Assembly (NCBI GenBank): GCA_014529385.2
Contig: CM043949.1
Coordinates: 146,735,850 to 146,799,849 of the forward strand
Length of the DNA: 64,000 bases
Reading direction: 5' to 3'
Source of the DNA: Adiantum capillus-veneris
Taxonomy: Eukaryota > Streptophyta > Polypodiopsida > Polypodiales > Pteridaceae
Shown here piece by piece: positions 31,042 to 42,599 of the stretch; the stretch's first letter is position 1, and each line of letters begins with the position of its first letter. A program made the position numbers and the translations under genes. A model generated the notes under the pieces. It did no database searches. It saw only the letters and a program-made list of their open reading frames with translations, and had not been told where the DNA came from.

Positions 31042-33116
31042 ATGTGTGTGTGGCCCTCTTCCAACCCTAGGAGAGGTTCCACATGGTGGGAGGTAGGGCC
31101 CACCATGTGGAACCCTACCTCAACCAATCAAATGCGAGTTAAGATCATTCACAAAAATTATTATTTTGTGTTCAAAATAAATTCACAAATATGTTTTTAA
31201 TGGGTATCTTTCGGTAAAAGTGGTGCCCACAGGGCATATAGACGTATCTACTACAAAGAGGGTCACATCATGGTAACATACATAACATATATTGTAATAT
31301 GCAGACTATATATCGTCACTGATACCATTTTTTAGAGCAAAGATTAGTGCCAATAATAGGGATATTGGTAGAAGAATTCCTCTTACCCATTACTCTTATC
31401 TAATTTAATCAAACAGGGAGTTGCTTATCTAGAATATAATACTATAAGCTTTTATGTGCTTGATTGGATGAGGAGCCATTGGCCCCAACCCATCCTCTTG
31501 GATTGGGTAGGTCAACTAAAGAGACAAATGATTGTTCTAGGCCATTGTATAGTGCTATCCCCGCCGACCAAAGGTTAGCTAGAAACAAGTATGTGTGTGT
31601 TTATGATTGATTATCTAACAATAGTTTGATTTAACAAACTATTGAACCATACAATGGGACTAGAGACCAGAAAAGGGGTACATAAATACATTTAAACACG
31701 TCTTTATAGTAGACAAAATTGACAGAGACAAGATTGTACAATTGACAACATTTAGACTTCATGTATTGATACCAATTGTATCACTTATGCATATATATAC
31801 TTATCAAAGAAGTGCTTACAAGGACTATCTATACATTGTTAAAAAGAAAACCAAACACTACTATTGTTGCAGTTTTCTTTGTAATCCCAAGGAAGGAACC
31901 TCTTACCTGCTGTGACCATCCAAGAAACACAAGCCCATCAGAACTGGCATTACTTGGGAAGACAGGTGTCGTCGACGCCTTCCCCTTGTTATCAATGTCA
32001 AAAATTACAACGCTGCTATCAACTAAGCAGAGATCAAGTAAATAATGTATTTTTTTCTAAAAATTGTAATCATCCAAGCACTAGAATTACATAAGATGAT
32101 AGGTGTCTATAATCCATTTTTTTCAAAATTCACAAAGAAATTCACCGCAAAGAAAGGGTCAAGTAAGTTTATTAGTCGCATAAAATTCCTTGCCAAAAAG
32201 ATTTTGCTAGCATTTCGTTTGTACTTCAGACAATATTTCAAAAAATCCAATAACTACCATCTTAGAAGAGACCCTCACTTGAGGATTAAGGCTATCATCA
32301 TAAAGAGAAAGCTAGAATCAATGTGTTCAAAGCAGAAGAGAAACCCATGCCTTGTCTATCGGAAGCCATATCCCTTGTAAAAAAATATTTCTCGCCATAT
32401 AATCCAATACATAAGCAAGCTAAAAAATGAAGCAGGTTTAAGAAACTTGGCAATCATAATACTCAAGATTTTTTATTTACACAATTACTACCACATTTTG
32501 AGATATTTTTGCAAATGGATCCCGAATTACGTATACCAAACCTTGCTAAGAGGCTGATGTTGAAGTCATCCTGTAATGCCGTCATAAAAGCAAGCCAAAA
32601 AAAGTTAGCAACATGCTACTTGTAACCCAACCTCACCAACCTATTGCTCAATATGTCTAATAACTCGAAACATCAATGTATCATAACATGATTATCCAAT
32701 ATTCGATACAAAAACTCAAATTGCAAGTGAGCTAGGTTGTAGCTAAAAACCTGTGATTATTTTGTCTAAAAGACCATGCAAAGTTTTGTATGTATATATA
32801 TAAAGAACCTTTGGACCTTGTTGTTCTAACAAATTAGTGTTTTTCATTCCAATATACCATAATTTTATGCTCAAATAAGCCAACAAATTGGCAATCTATA
32901 AATCAGTAAAGAGCTCAATATGTCTATTTGTAGTTCCATGCAGCAGTTATACCATTATGCCCATGTTTACTACATCATACTTATGTCCAAGATTCTCCAT
33001 GTAGTACCCTTCAGACTGAACCTAAAGGAGCATAATGCAACATGGGTGTTAGTATGTGGTGTTGTGTGAGTGAGAGAGAATTCAGTATTGAGGCACGCCA
33101 GATTTCAATCATAAGG
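30776..33116. repeat. Rx repeat copy B (2.34 kb)
   Basis: A direct copy of 26231-28602 in the same orientation. It has a (GT)n tract at 30989-31050. Next to it is a 12-bp perfect inverted repeat with a 7-8 base loop (CCACATGGTGGG at 31079, CCCACCATGTGG at 31098). It keeps the better version of the exon-like segment. Confidence 0.82.
31907..32022 (-). pseudogene. Exon-like segment within Rx copy B
   Basis: Read on the minus strand this 116-bp segment is preceded by CTCTGCTTAG (a good splice acceptor) and followed by GTAAGAGG (a good donor). One frame is open across all 38 codons, starting DSSVVIFDIDNKGK and ending LVFLGWSQQ exactly at the donor; the other two frames contain stops at once. Rx copy A has the same splice-like borders but a broken frame (27346-27457). 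I cannot name the protein; a beta-propeller strand is one possibility. It looks like a captured or duplicated host-gene exon. Confidence 0.45.
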
Positions 33117-33232
33117 AACTTTATATTGAAGAAGGCCGGTTTAGAGGCTACAGATTAAATTAAGGGCCATGTAGATGTGTATGTGTAAGTTATGTGTTCA
33201 TGAGAAATAGTACCTTTCCTAACCGTACTTGA

Positions 33233-33250
<18 letters not shown>
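33117..33250. repeat. Rx repeat, partial copy C
   Basis: Directly after copy B the text jumps back to near the start of the unit (TTTATATTGAAGAAG, GTAGATGTGTATGTGTAAG). It runs to the GT tract, where Rx homology ends. Confidence 0.75.
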
Positions 33251-33269
<19 letters not shown>

Positions 33270-33480
33270 CATCAGCGATCACGGTGATACAGAGAAGGAT
33301 GAGCGGCGGCGACGGCGTGGTGGTTTCTTCTTCTCTATGCGCACACAGAGTCCCTCGGCGACGGCAGGACTGTAGGAGGTGAGTGACACACTGTCATGTA
33401 GATGTAGAGCTTGTTTGCATCTGTCAGGTTGTGTGCTTGTAGCCCTACGGCAGCTCGCACATGGCACATAGCAAATCCCT
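33251..33480. repeat. Ry repeat copy 1 with GA tract
   Basis: About 230 bp matching 59797-60050 in the same orientation: a GA tract, then GAGAAGGATGAGCGGCGG, CACACAGAGTCCCTCG, CTGTAGGAGGTGAGTGACAC and AGAGCTTGTTTG. Non-coding as far as I can tell; function unknown. Confidence 0.75.
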
Positions 33481-33814
33481 AGTAATAGATATTTTTGGTG
33501 TCATTTTGCCGAGGAAATGCTCTGCTCCAAGTTCGCGCCTGTAACCTGCACACTGCATTGCTGAGGTTATTATTTCCTTTGTTTATAGAGAAAGGTTTGG
33601 AAGAGTGTGTGTGTGTGTGGTTGTTTTTGCAAATCTGTGTTTTGCACTGGCATTTTTTATTTTCTGTCAAAAAAGTTGCCTTAGATCTGTGTGTCTAGGC
33701 AGTGTATTTTTGCAAATCTACATTCCTGCAAACCTGAATTTCTGTAAATCTGCATTTTTGAACAAAACAGGAAGAAGAAAAAGAGAAAAAACATCCAGAC
33801 AATTTTTGAATTTA

Positions 33815-33864
<50 letters not shown>

Positions 33865-33899
33865 CGATCATTCACTAAAAGAATGATCGGGATCGTTCC
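33481..33899. other. Intergenic with (CA)n(TA)n
   Basis: No gene recognised. A compound CA/AT tract lies at 33817-33864. Short repeated phrases of the type TTTTTGCAAATCT and TTTCTGTAAATCT occur between 33625 and 33755. Confidence 0.5.
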
Positions 33900-34350
33900 C
33901 CCAACCCCGGCCTTGGCCAAGTCTAAAGGTCAAAAGGAAGCATGTGGATTTAGGCTTCACCCTTTCCTTCCACTAGCTTTCTTGAAATTTCTTTTTTTTG
34001 CCTACACACCCAACTAGAATTCAACCATTTTGGGGGTCACGAGAGTTTTAGTAGCCGAACCATGTGTTGTAAAGCATGCTATATGCTCATTTCGAGCTAT
34101 CACATGACCTATTCATCTCATGTACATAAAAAGTGGTTTAAAAGATAATAAAATTACAAAACAAACAAAACCAAGTAAAATGACCAAAATGTCTAGTGGC
34201 AAGACCTCTTAAAGTACTCGTCACTCAACACTTTTGGGATATGCGCCTCACGTGTATTTGCACTCTGGGTGAGTGATAGAGTCCGATCCATTTGAGAGTG
34301 CCTAGAATTGCACGGGAATCCATTATCCACCTACGTTAGGTTCCGGGCCT

Positions 34351-35464
34351 TTGGCTGGAACCAAAGGTAGTGCAACTCAAGACCCTCATATTGCATCTAG
34401 TGACTCTTCCTCTAACTATGACTTCATGGAGGGATATTCTACACAAAACCCTGAAATGTCAAGTCAAGACATGCATGCCTTTTCCCCATGGCACGGTTCT
34501 AGCGTGTTTAGCCACTTAAAAGAGACCTTTAGTCGAGCCACTTGTTCGGAGCCCACAACTAGTGAAGTGAACGAGGGCAATGGGGAGGTATATTCACCTT
34601 TCACTTCTAATGTAGACCTTGTACTCCCGAAGGGTGCCCATGTTGACATCCTACCTACTCCGCTCATTAAAGACCCTACCGAACCATCACCCCTTGAGGT
34701 TCTGCTGCCCAATGTAGGAGCTTGCCGAAGTGCAAGAGATCGAACGATATATGCAAGCAACGAAGGAGAGAGAAATTGAGAACCTACAAATGCTAGAACA
34801 AAGCCGAGCCATGAAAGTGAAGACCCCTATGATAGAAACCATGCCAATTGTCAAGCAATCGAGTGCTCCCAAGATAGCAGCCACGGAGGGTCAGGCGATG
34901 GGGAGCCATAATGCTTCCTCTTCAAGGGGAACCTCCAACAATCCAAGCTTAGAGAGGATATTTCTTACATAAAATTGGGAGTATGAACTACAAACTGAGA
35001 CGTTGAAGGACCTGTACACAAGTTGCACATACCCTATGGGGTGGTTAGAGGTGTTACAATCCACGTTTAAGGCCACAAGTTTAGAAGAGCAGCAACGGAT
35101 GATCTGTGATGCCATTCATGGTGTCATCCAATTAGGGAGGCAAGACCAAAGAATTAACATTCCTTCAATGGGTCCTATGAGATTCTTGGATACAAGAAAA
35201 GCCAAACAACCAACCCTATCACAAATGGTGACTCCCTTAGTGAGTCACATTGATCCTTCATATGTTGTTTCAATTGGAGTCTCGATACCCTCTAAACCCA
35301 CAAGAAGTAGTTTCACATTCCCAAATTTAGTTCATCTTTCCCTTGAAGAATCTACGGCTACTATGCCTATCCCACCAAAAAGTACACCTTGGACCTCATT
35401 TGTGAGTAAAGCACCACTACATAGTAGCACAATTCCCACAACAATACCTACAAGTGTACATTAA
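34351..35464 (+). pseudogene. Gy3 gag, N-terminal part
   Basis: Three overlapping open stretches (34351-34779, 34730-34972, 35003-35464) in shifting frames. They encode a Ser/Thr/Pro-rich region, a short charged helix (EIERYMQATKEREIENLQML) and a segment with YTSCTYPMGWLEVLQSTF. Assignment to gag rests on position before the capsid-like region at 35760. I see no motif that fixes the function. Confidence 0.5.
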
Positions 35465-35564
35465 TCGTATGTACCTATGGGCCCTCATACCCATGTAGCT
35501 CCCACACCCCCGATTGTTTCGACAGCCTACACTCCACAACCACCCTATCTGAGTACTCATTCTA

Positions 35565-36737
35565 GTGGGACCAGCTAGTATTAACATGTCATGTCCTATG
35601 TCCGCTATGCCTAGGGCTACACGTATGAACTTTGGGCCACCACATGGCACAACATTAGACCCAGCTTGGGACCCGAGTATCACCCGTATGCTTAATTTGA
35701 TGCCAACCCCCATTCCACTTGCAATCTTGAGAGCGCCTATCCCCACTATACCTGCTCATGTGGGTGACTTGGCAACATTAGCTCAAGCTATCGATCAATT
35801 TATTGCTGAAAATATGCGTAACACGCTTGATAGAGAGCCTAGAACTAAGACAGTACAAGTGGCCAAGCTCACACAAAAATACAGTGGGAACGGGGATGCT
35901 AGAAATCATATCAAAGTATTTGAACAAATATGTGATTCCCTAAGAGAACACAACAAACTACATAATAGCAATGCTTTAAGCCTGACTTTGAGTGGGAAGG
36001 CTGGGGATTGGTATAGGACCTTAAGGATGGAAGAGAAAACGATTTACCCTACTCTTTGAAGGTTGTTCCTAAAGGAGTGTACACAAGAAGGAGCGCTTTG
36101 GTGTGTAGCGTCTTAGCTCCAGGAAGCCCAACGAGAGGAAGGGGAGTCGATGAGAGACTTTATTAGTCTCTTGAAGCATTTGAATTCTCGTAGTAATCCA
36201 AATGAGTGCTTCAATAATACCCAATTTCTTGATAGATTCATAAGGGGACTATGACATGAGGAAATCTATAATGGCCTAGTCATTAGGGGTATCACCACTT
36301 GGGAAGCACTCACCACCAATGCAATCCAATTGGAGGACAATTTAGTAATTCAAGGAGAAAGAGTGTTTGTTGAGTCTAAATCTACTAGCTTGCAAGCATC
36401 GAGACATGAGACAATGACCATAAAGCCTATTGTTAAAGAGCCAAAGATATTTGCGATGACTTTAGCAAATCTTAACAAGGCCATTCAAGAAAGTCTTAGA
36501 GATAATCATGCCTCACAAAACAATCATATGTATCCAAGAAGGGAACAACAATGGCGCTCAGTTTTCTTTGTTCCACATAGCACTAGTCAATGCCCTACAT
36601 TTAGAGTAAAATTCAATGCGAATTGCAATGCATGTGGTAGGTACGATCACCAAGCTAAGGATTGTATAATGTTCAAATGTGTGATGGCGAATAGACCACC
36701 TTCGCCTGGACGAATTCACCTCGAGTTCCTGCATTGA
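35565..36737 (+). pseudogene. Gy3 gag capsid and first zinc knuckle
   Basis: Capsid-like text follows the usual retrotransposon gag pattern: VAKLTQKYSGNGDARNHIKV, LTLSGKAGDWYRTL, then after a frame change SMRDFISLLKHLNSRS and QFLDRFIRGL, with a stop near 36253. A zinc knuckle, CNACGRYDHQAKDC, ends the segment (about 36622-36663). Gag packages element RNA into particles; this copy is interrupted at least three times. Confidence 0.75.
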
Positions 36738-37069
36738 TGTCTCTCCCACATGTTGAACAACTATCACAACACATGGTTCGTAGAGCCCAAAATGTTGCTC
36801 AAGCTACAAAGCTACCACCTCTAGTGCTAGGACCGCAACCCCCGCATCCAAGAGTCACCCCTGTGAATCATATGGGTTGCGAGCCATCTAGTGCTTTTTT
36901 GGAAGGATGTGAGAAAGATATAGACCCTAATATTTCCTATGGGATGGATGCATTTGAAGATTGTCCACAATACTACATGGAGGACTACTGGGACAAGTCA
37001 AACCTGTTTATAAGTAGCTGCTCTTGCAGCAAGAGGCCAAAACATCAATCTCACTGCTAAGAGACCACC

Positions 37070-37375
37070 TCTTCAATGCTATGAGTGTGGAGGTCCACAT
37101 CGTGTAGCTGAGTGTCCTATAAACTACAAAAGAATGCCACGCTAGTGCATACCAATCAAGGGAGCACATCTACGATGCCAATACTCATGTGTAATCAATG
37201 TGGCATAGATCATTTGATTGCCCAATTTCCTAATAATCCAAAGGCATTATCAAAAGGTACACCAGTGGTACCAATAAATGTACTCACACGATCAATGCTC
37301 CAAAACCAAAATTATATTCTTGAAGAAAGAGACATGGCATCAATCGCCCAATCCAAGAAGAAGAAGACAACATGA
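37070..37375 (+). pseudogene. Gy3 gag C-terminus, two more knuckles
   Basis: A second CCHC knuckle, CYECGGPHRVAEC (about 37077-37115), lies in one frame. A third, degenerate one, CNQCGIDHLIAQF (about 37192-37230), has Phe in place of the last Cys. The linker down to 38150 is open in part (37563-37925) but has no recognisable motif. Confidence 0.65.
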
Positions 37376-38149
37376 AGGAAGAGATCACAAAAGGTAGCGA
37401 ATACAAACCCCACTTCAAAGACTAACATAAGGACTGGTGTCGACCTAGTGTATATGAACGACGTTAGAATGATTCTGATTCAGGTGAGACCATGGAGACT
37501 AAAACGACCATTAGAAAAGAAGAAAACAAGGAGGATATGATGAGCCACAATGGACACAACCCATGGAACATAGGAAGAAGATCGGAACTTACCCAAACCC
37601 TATAGAGGAGATCAAGCGAGTCAAGCAATTAAGAATTTTGATAAATGAGACCCAAAGGGAGCTAGAACCAACACCTAGGAAGATCCAAATTACAGACACA
37701 ATGTTTCCTACACAAAATCAACCTCACAAAGACCATAGACCACTAGCCATACCTAGTGTCATACAAGAAGAAAGCGACTTTAAGTCATTGGGAAGTGGGT
37801 CTACTCCCTTCTTATTAGAGAGAATGTTTACAGAGAGATTACCTGACCGTATTGAAGAAATGGAGATCCCATCTTCCCCATTTCAAGGGATTGAAGGCCA
37901 AAAAGTTTCGTTAAAGCCAAATTGATGGATTTCATGGCTTCAAAAGTTAGAACCACCATCATGTCTAAACTATATGGAGACCCCGAGCTATTGCTAGCTC
38001 TTCGAGCTTTCCTCCATGGAGAACTGAAGGTCAGGTTACCATAATTTGCACCGATAGATAGGTCTAATGAAGTGCCAATAGAGAAGGAAACCTCAAATCC
38101 ACAACCCAACCTAGATGAGAACCCTGTTGTTGAAATACCCGTCAACAAG

Positions 38150-39149
38150 TTAGGATAGTACTTTGAAGGTGATGAATCCAATGTGGCCCTACCAATCACT
38201 ACCAAAGGATTAACTATGAAGGGAATCCTTGATGGGGGCATTGGGGCTTGCATTTTAACTAAAAATTGTTGGGAATTTTTGGGGAAACCTCACCTTGGGG
38301 CTACAAACATACTGGTAAAGATGACCAATGTGGACCATCATTAAACCTATTAGGATGCTAGAATATCTCAAGATCAAGGTCCTTGGACTAAAGGTAAAGC
38401 ACACCTTCATTGTTATGAATTTTTCCAAGCACACTATGTCATCTGATATGATATTAAGACATCCTTTCATGAGGGAAGCAAAAATGGTGCATGACTGGTC
38501 TAAAACCCATGTCTACTTACAGTTCCAAGACTCTGTCATTCAAGTTGATCTTGTGATTGGTCGAGCACATCCTCTAGGAAACAAATTCGTAAATGACCAT
38601 CGATCTGACACCACAATTCACTCGGCCCCATTGCATTATTGTTACACGTGTAAAAAGAACACTGATGTTGCAGAAGATTCTCCTTATATGGATGTTCTAC
38701 CTGGAATGACTGAGTCTGGCAACATGGACTTGGTCCACCTAGCGGCAACCATAGACACTTGGGGAAATAGAGAGACGACTTGGGTAACACCTGAGAGGGA
38801 CGAAGTGCCACAACTGATTACTTTAAATATGATAAAAGCCATGCATATAGCTTTTGATGACCTACCAAATGAAGGCTTAACTGACATTGGAACCAGTAGC
38901 GTCTCAGAAGACTATAACCCACACGATTCGGAGTCAAAATCATCAGTTGAAATTGACTTTGAGGACGATGAATTTGAGTTAAATCTTGGTGCAAATGTGG
39001 GGACAAACCATTCAAGGCCCATTGGTACCCTAGATGACAATCTATCCTGGAGAGGAGAAGACACAAGTAGCGATTCATCTAGAGACTCTACACTAGAGAC
39101 CATCCATAATAAAAAATTAGACAAGAGGAGTAAGCGATATAAGAGGTGA
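38150..39149 (+). pseudogene. Gy3 protease (PR1) and linker
   Basis: MKGILDGGIGACILTKNCWE (about 38216-38275) matches the gypsy aspartic protease active site, with DGG for the usual DSG. After a frame change the flap and end of the fold are legible as IKVLGLKVKHTFIVMNF and MILRHPFM, where LRHPF stands for the usual LGRPW. An acidic, Ser-rich tail (38328-39149 open frame, 273 aa) follows and is probably the linker to RT. Confidence 0.65.
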
Positions 39150-39494
39150 TGATATCGAGCCAATGTACGTGCTAAGATAAATGAAAAGAAATCTACCATA
39201 GAATGGCTCAGTTATATGGGGCTATGTGATACTCATCGGAAGTTGGTAGATAATTGGGATTAATACCTTCAAAGCGTCATGTAGTGTAGCCCACAAGCCA
39301 TTGATATTGCACAGTTAGATGCTGCAAAAAAGCCAAAGTTGAGCTGTACTATAAGGAGAGGCCAAAACCAAGAGTTAGCTCAACAACTAAGGGAAGTGGA
39401 AGCAAAATCACAGTCCATAGTACAATAAGATCCCACAGACTTACACCCTACACCTGATCATTTCAAATCCTACACCACACAGGAGCATAAGGTT

Positions 39495-41160
39495 GTGTAT
39501 ACAAAGGCCCAAAGAACACCTACTAATGAAAGTAATGGAGTCTATGATGGTCCGGTGATAGTTAAAGAAATAGAGTTAGCGGACAGATGTGACGAGTCCA
39601 AACATGTTTTCATTGCCCAAGACCTGACAGAGACTAAGGAATATGTACTTAAGGAGCTCCTCAAGGAATTCAAGGATATATTTGCTTGGACATATCATGA
39701 CATGAAGGGCGTTCCACCTTCCGTAATGCAACATACAATTTCAATGATTAGCACTGCTAAACCAATCCAACAAAGACTCTCCCCAATGAATCCTAAGTAT
39801 GCAAAGATTATTCAGGAAGAACTCAAAAAGCTTATCACATGTGGATTCATATATCCTATTGAGCACTCAGAATGGGTATCTCCAATAGTTATTATGCCCA
39901 AAAAGAATGGGAATGTGGATTCATATACCCTATTGAGCACTCAGATTGGGTATCTCCGATAGTTATTGTGCCCCAAAAGAATGGGAAACTCAGAGTGTGT
40001 GTGGATCTCAAGATAGTTAATACAAACACTAGGAGATATCACTATCCATTGCCCTATTCAAAACATGTGCTTGAACGAGTTGCATGAAAGGAAGCTTATA
40101 ACTTTTTAGATGGGTACTCTAATTACAATCAAATCACGATTGCACTAGAAGACCAAGCTAAAACCGCTTTTATAACTGAATTTAGAGTGTTTGCATTTCG
40201 TGTCATGGCTTTTGGCCTAACCAATACCCCTGCTACATTCCAAAGATTAATAAACATTGCTTTTAAAGAATATTTAAGGGAGTTTTGTGAAGTTTTTTTA
40301 GATGACATTTGTGTTTATTTCTTGTGGTGGAAAGAACACTATCATGTTTACAAAAAGTGTTTGAAAGGTGTAGATTGTATCGCATCTCATTAAACCCTTT
40401 CAAATACCAATTTTGGGTTAGACATGGAGTCATTTTAGGACATATAGTGTCATTTTAGGACATATAGTTTGCAAGAATGGGATCTCTACAGATGAGAGAA
40501 AAATTAAAGCCACTTCCAATTTTCCACCCCCTACAAACTATAAAGGAGTTCAAAGGTTCATGGGCCATGTTGGTTATTATCAACGGTTTCTTTTAAACTG
40601 TGCTGAGATAGCCCGCCCATTGTACAATCTTCTTATTGAGTTTCACTAAACCGTGAAGTGTGATCATACTTATGAGTCATTAAAAAGAGCCTTGACAAGT
40701 GCCCCAATCCTACGAGCACCCAATTGGAATGTAATTTTTTATTTGCATATCGATGCACCGAACTTTGCCATTGGGTGTGTTTTAGCTCAACCGGGAGAAC
40801 ATAAATTGGACTACCCCATTAGCTTTGCAAGTTGCCAACTGAATGATGTTGAGAGAAACTAAACCACTACAGAGTGAGAAGGTTTAGCTATGATTTTGCA
40901 GTAAAGAAATTGTGCTATTAACTTCTTGCAACAAGTTTGGTTTTTATGTGGATCATCAAGCATTGTTGTATCTAGTAAACAAACCATGTTCCACGGGAGG
41001 AATTATATGATGGTTATTAATTCTTCTTGAGTTTGATTTTACCGTCGTGGTGAGACCCAATAAAAGGCATGTCATGGCTAATCATTTGTCTTGCATACCC
41101 AATGGTGAAGCCCCCACTGGAATTGATGGTGAATTGCCCGATACTTCCCTATTCCTAGTC
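39495..41160 (+). pseudogene. Gy3 reverse transcriptase and RNase H
   Basis: The N-terminal connector (LLKEFKDIFAWTYHDMKG) and RT (SPIVIVPQKNGKLRVCVDL, FLDGYSNYNQITIALEDQ, MAFGLTNTPATFQRLI, catalytic FLDDICVYF) are clear. A 74-bp tandem duplication (39840-39913 and 39914-39987) repeats the segment around GFIYPIEHS and shifts the frame. An 18-bp duplication (about 40433-40468) follows. RNase H begins near SAPILRAPNWNVIFYLHID and ends HVMANHLSCIPNGEAPTG. There are many stops. Confidence 0.82.
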
Positions 41161-41167
41161 GAAACCA

Positions 41168-41745
41168 TATAAGAAATGCGGAATACAATAAGGATCTAGT
41201 AGCAAGGAGAGTAAAGAGAGATACAATGCAGAGTAGATTAGTGGCAAATCAAAAAATTTAGATTATCACACTATTACAAAGTGATGGAATCATCCACCCA
41301 TGCGCTCTCAAGGTAGAGCTTAGATGGCGATTTAAACAACTAGAGCAAGTAGGAATACAAGGGACTAACAATCCTTACACAAGGATGTGTTGTGTGCGTC
41401 AAGTGTGCACACCATATTACCAAATTACTCATGAGAAGCTCTACTTATATAGATGTAAGGGAGCCTCTAAACGCCCATGTGTAGCCGCCCTTAGATAGCC
41501 AAGTCCAAGTAGGACTCTCCCATGCGTCCATATGTAGCCGCTTTTGGGTAGGCAAGTCCTCCTAGAACTCAGCCACTGGCCAAGGAAATCCGGCCATCGA
41601 CCACCAACCACCGGCCAAAGACCATGGACAACCGGCCACTGGATGGCCATTTTTTGATTGTCTTTCGGCCATCATCAGGCCAAGATATTTTGGCAAAAAG
41701 GAATATTCCCCAAAGTTGGCCCTCAATTTGCTACGTACCATCCAC
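41168..41745 (-). repeat. Cp2 3' LTR, truncated
   Basis: Matches 43729-44179 from TATAAGAAATGCGG up to the phrase CGTACCATCCAC (41734-41745). An extra GGCC-rich insertion of about 120 bp lies near 41590-41730. The first part of the LTR (in element orientation) is missing. Confidence 0.78.
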
Positions 41746-42150
41746 AACCAATTGTCATTCTTTGTGATGTTGTCGTACTCAAACCGCATCGCTTCCTTCC
41801 ACTTTGGATCAGCCATGGCCTCGTCGATGGAGGCTGGCTCCTTCACAGAGCCCACAATTTCTGTCATGAGATCCATGTTGATGTGTGTTCGGAGGCTCTC
41901 CTTTGCTCCTCTATTCTCTTTGACCGTCGCAAACCCCCCTCCTCTTCATGAGGATTGTGAACTTGAGGGTTTTGAGCATCAAAAATATGTTGAGCCCACT
42001 TTGGTAGTGGCTTTTCCTGTGATGCTGCAACATGTTGTTAGATTTATTTGAGTTGTCATCATTGAACAACTCCTTCTCTTGATTTTTGATCTGACTTTGG
42101 TCTGGCACATGGTGAGTTATTTCTTCATTTGATGAGAAAGTGGACTAACA
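41746..42150 (-). pseudogene. Cp2 RT start and preceding linker
   Basis: Reads EPASIDEAMADPKWKEAM and RFEYDNITKNDNW, the conserved opening of plant copia RT, then runs straight into LTR sequence. The catalytic YVDD region is absent. Confidence 0.75.
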
Positions 42151-42540
42151 TGTTTTCTCCACGGTGTATGGCCCTTCTTCGAATACCACATCTTGATTGG
42201 TGAGTATTTTCTTTGCCTGTGGATCATAGAGTCTATAAGCCTTAGACTCTTCACTGTATCCAAGAAATATGCACTTCTTGCTTTTGGCTGCTAGCTTTGT
42301 TCTTTGTGAATCAGGAATATGTGCATAACAAAAACACCCAAATGTTTTGAAATGCAAGACCGAAGGTTTCTTACCAGAATCCCTTTCAAAGCCTTTGGGT
42401 AGCTTTGATTGAGAATGTACACTGCTGTACTTACTGCTTCAACCCAAAAGGAATCTGGCATACCCTTGGCTTTGAGCATACACCTTGCCATTTCTACCAC
42501 CGTCCGATTGCGACACTCCACAACTCCATTTGGCATTATT
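42145..42540 (-). pseudogene. Cp2 integrase, C-terminal half
   Basis: NGVVECRNRTVVEMARCMLK carries the integrase catalytic Glu. KTFGCFCYAHIPDSQRTKL and KKCIFLGYSEESKAYRLYDP are the typical copia post-core module. The first two catalytic Asp residues and the zinc-binding region are deleted at a junction near 42527-42594 with a 14-bp repeat. Confidence 0.8.
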
Positions 42541-42599
42541 CAGCTGCTAAAAAAAAAATGTTCCAGACTCTTCAGCTGGACATTTGGCATTATTCTCAA

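Noticed and set aside
26231-33116. Rx copies A and B as LTRs of one large element
   Set aside because: No TG...CA ends, no primer site after copy A, no polypurine tract before copy B, and no coding interior.
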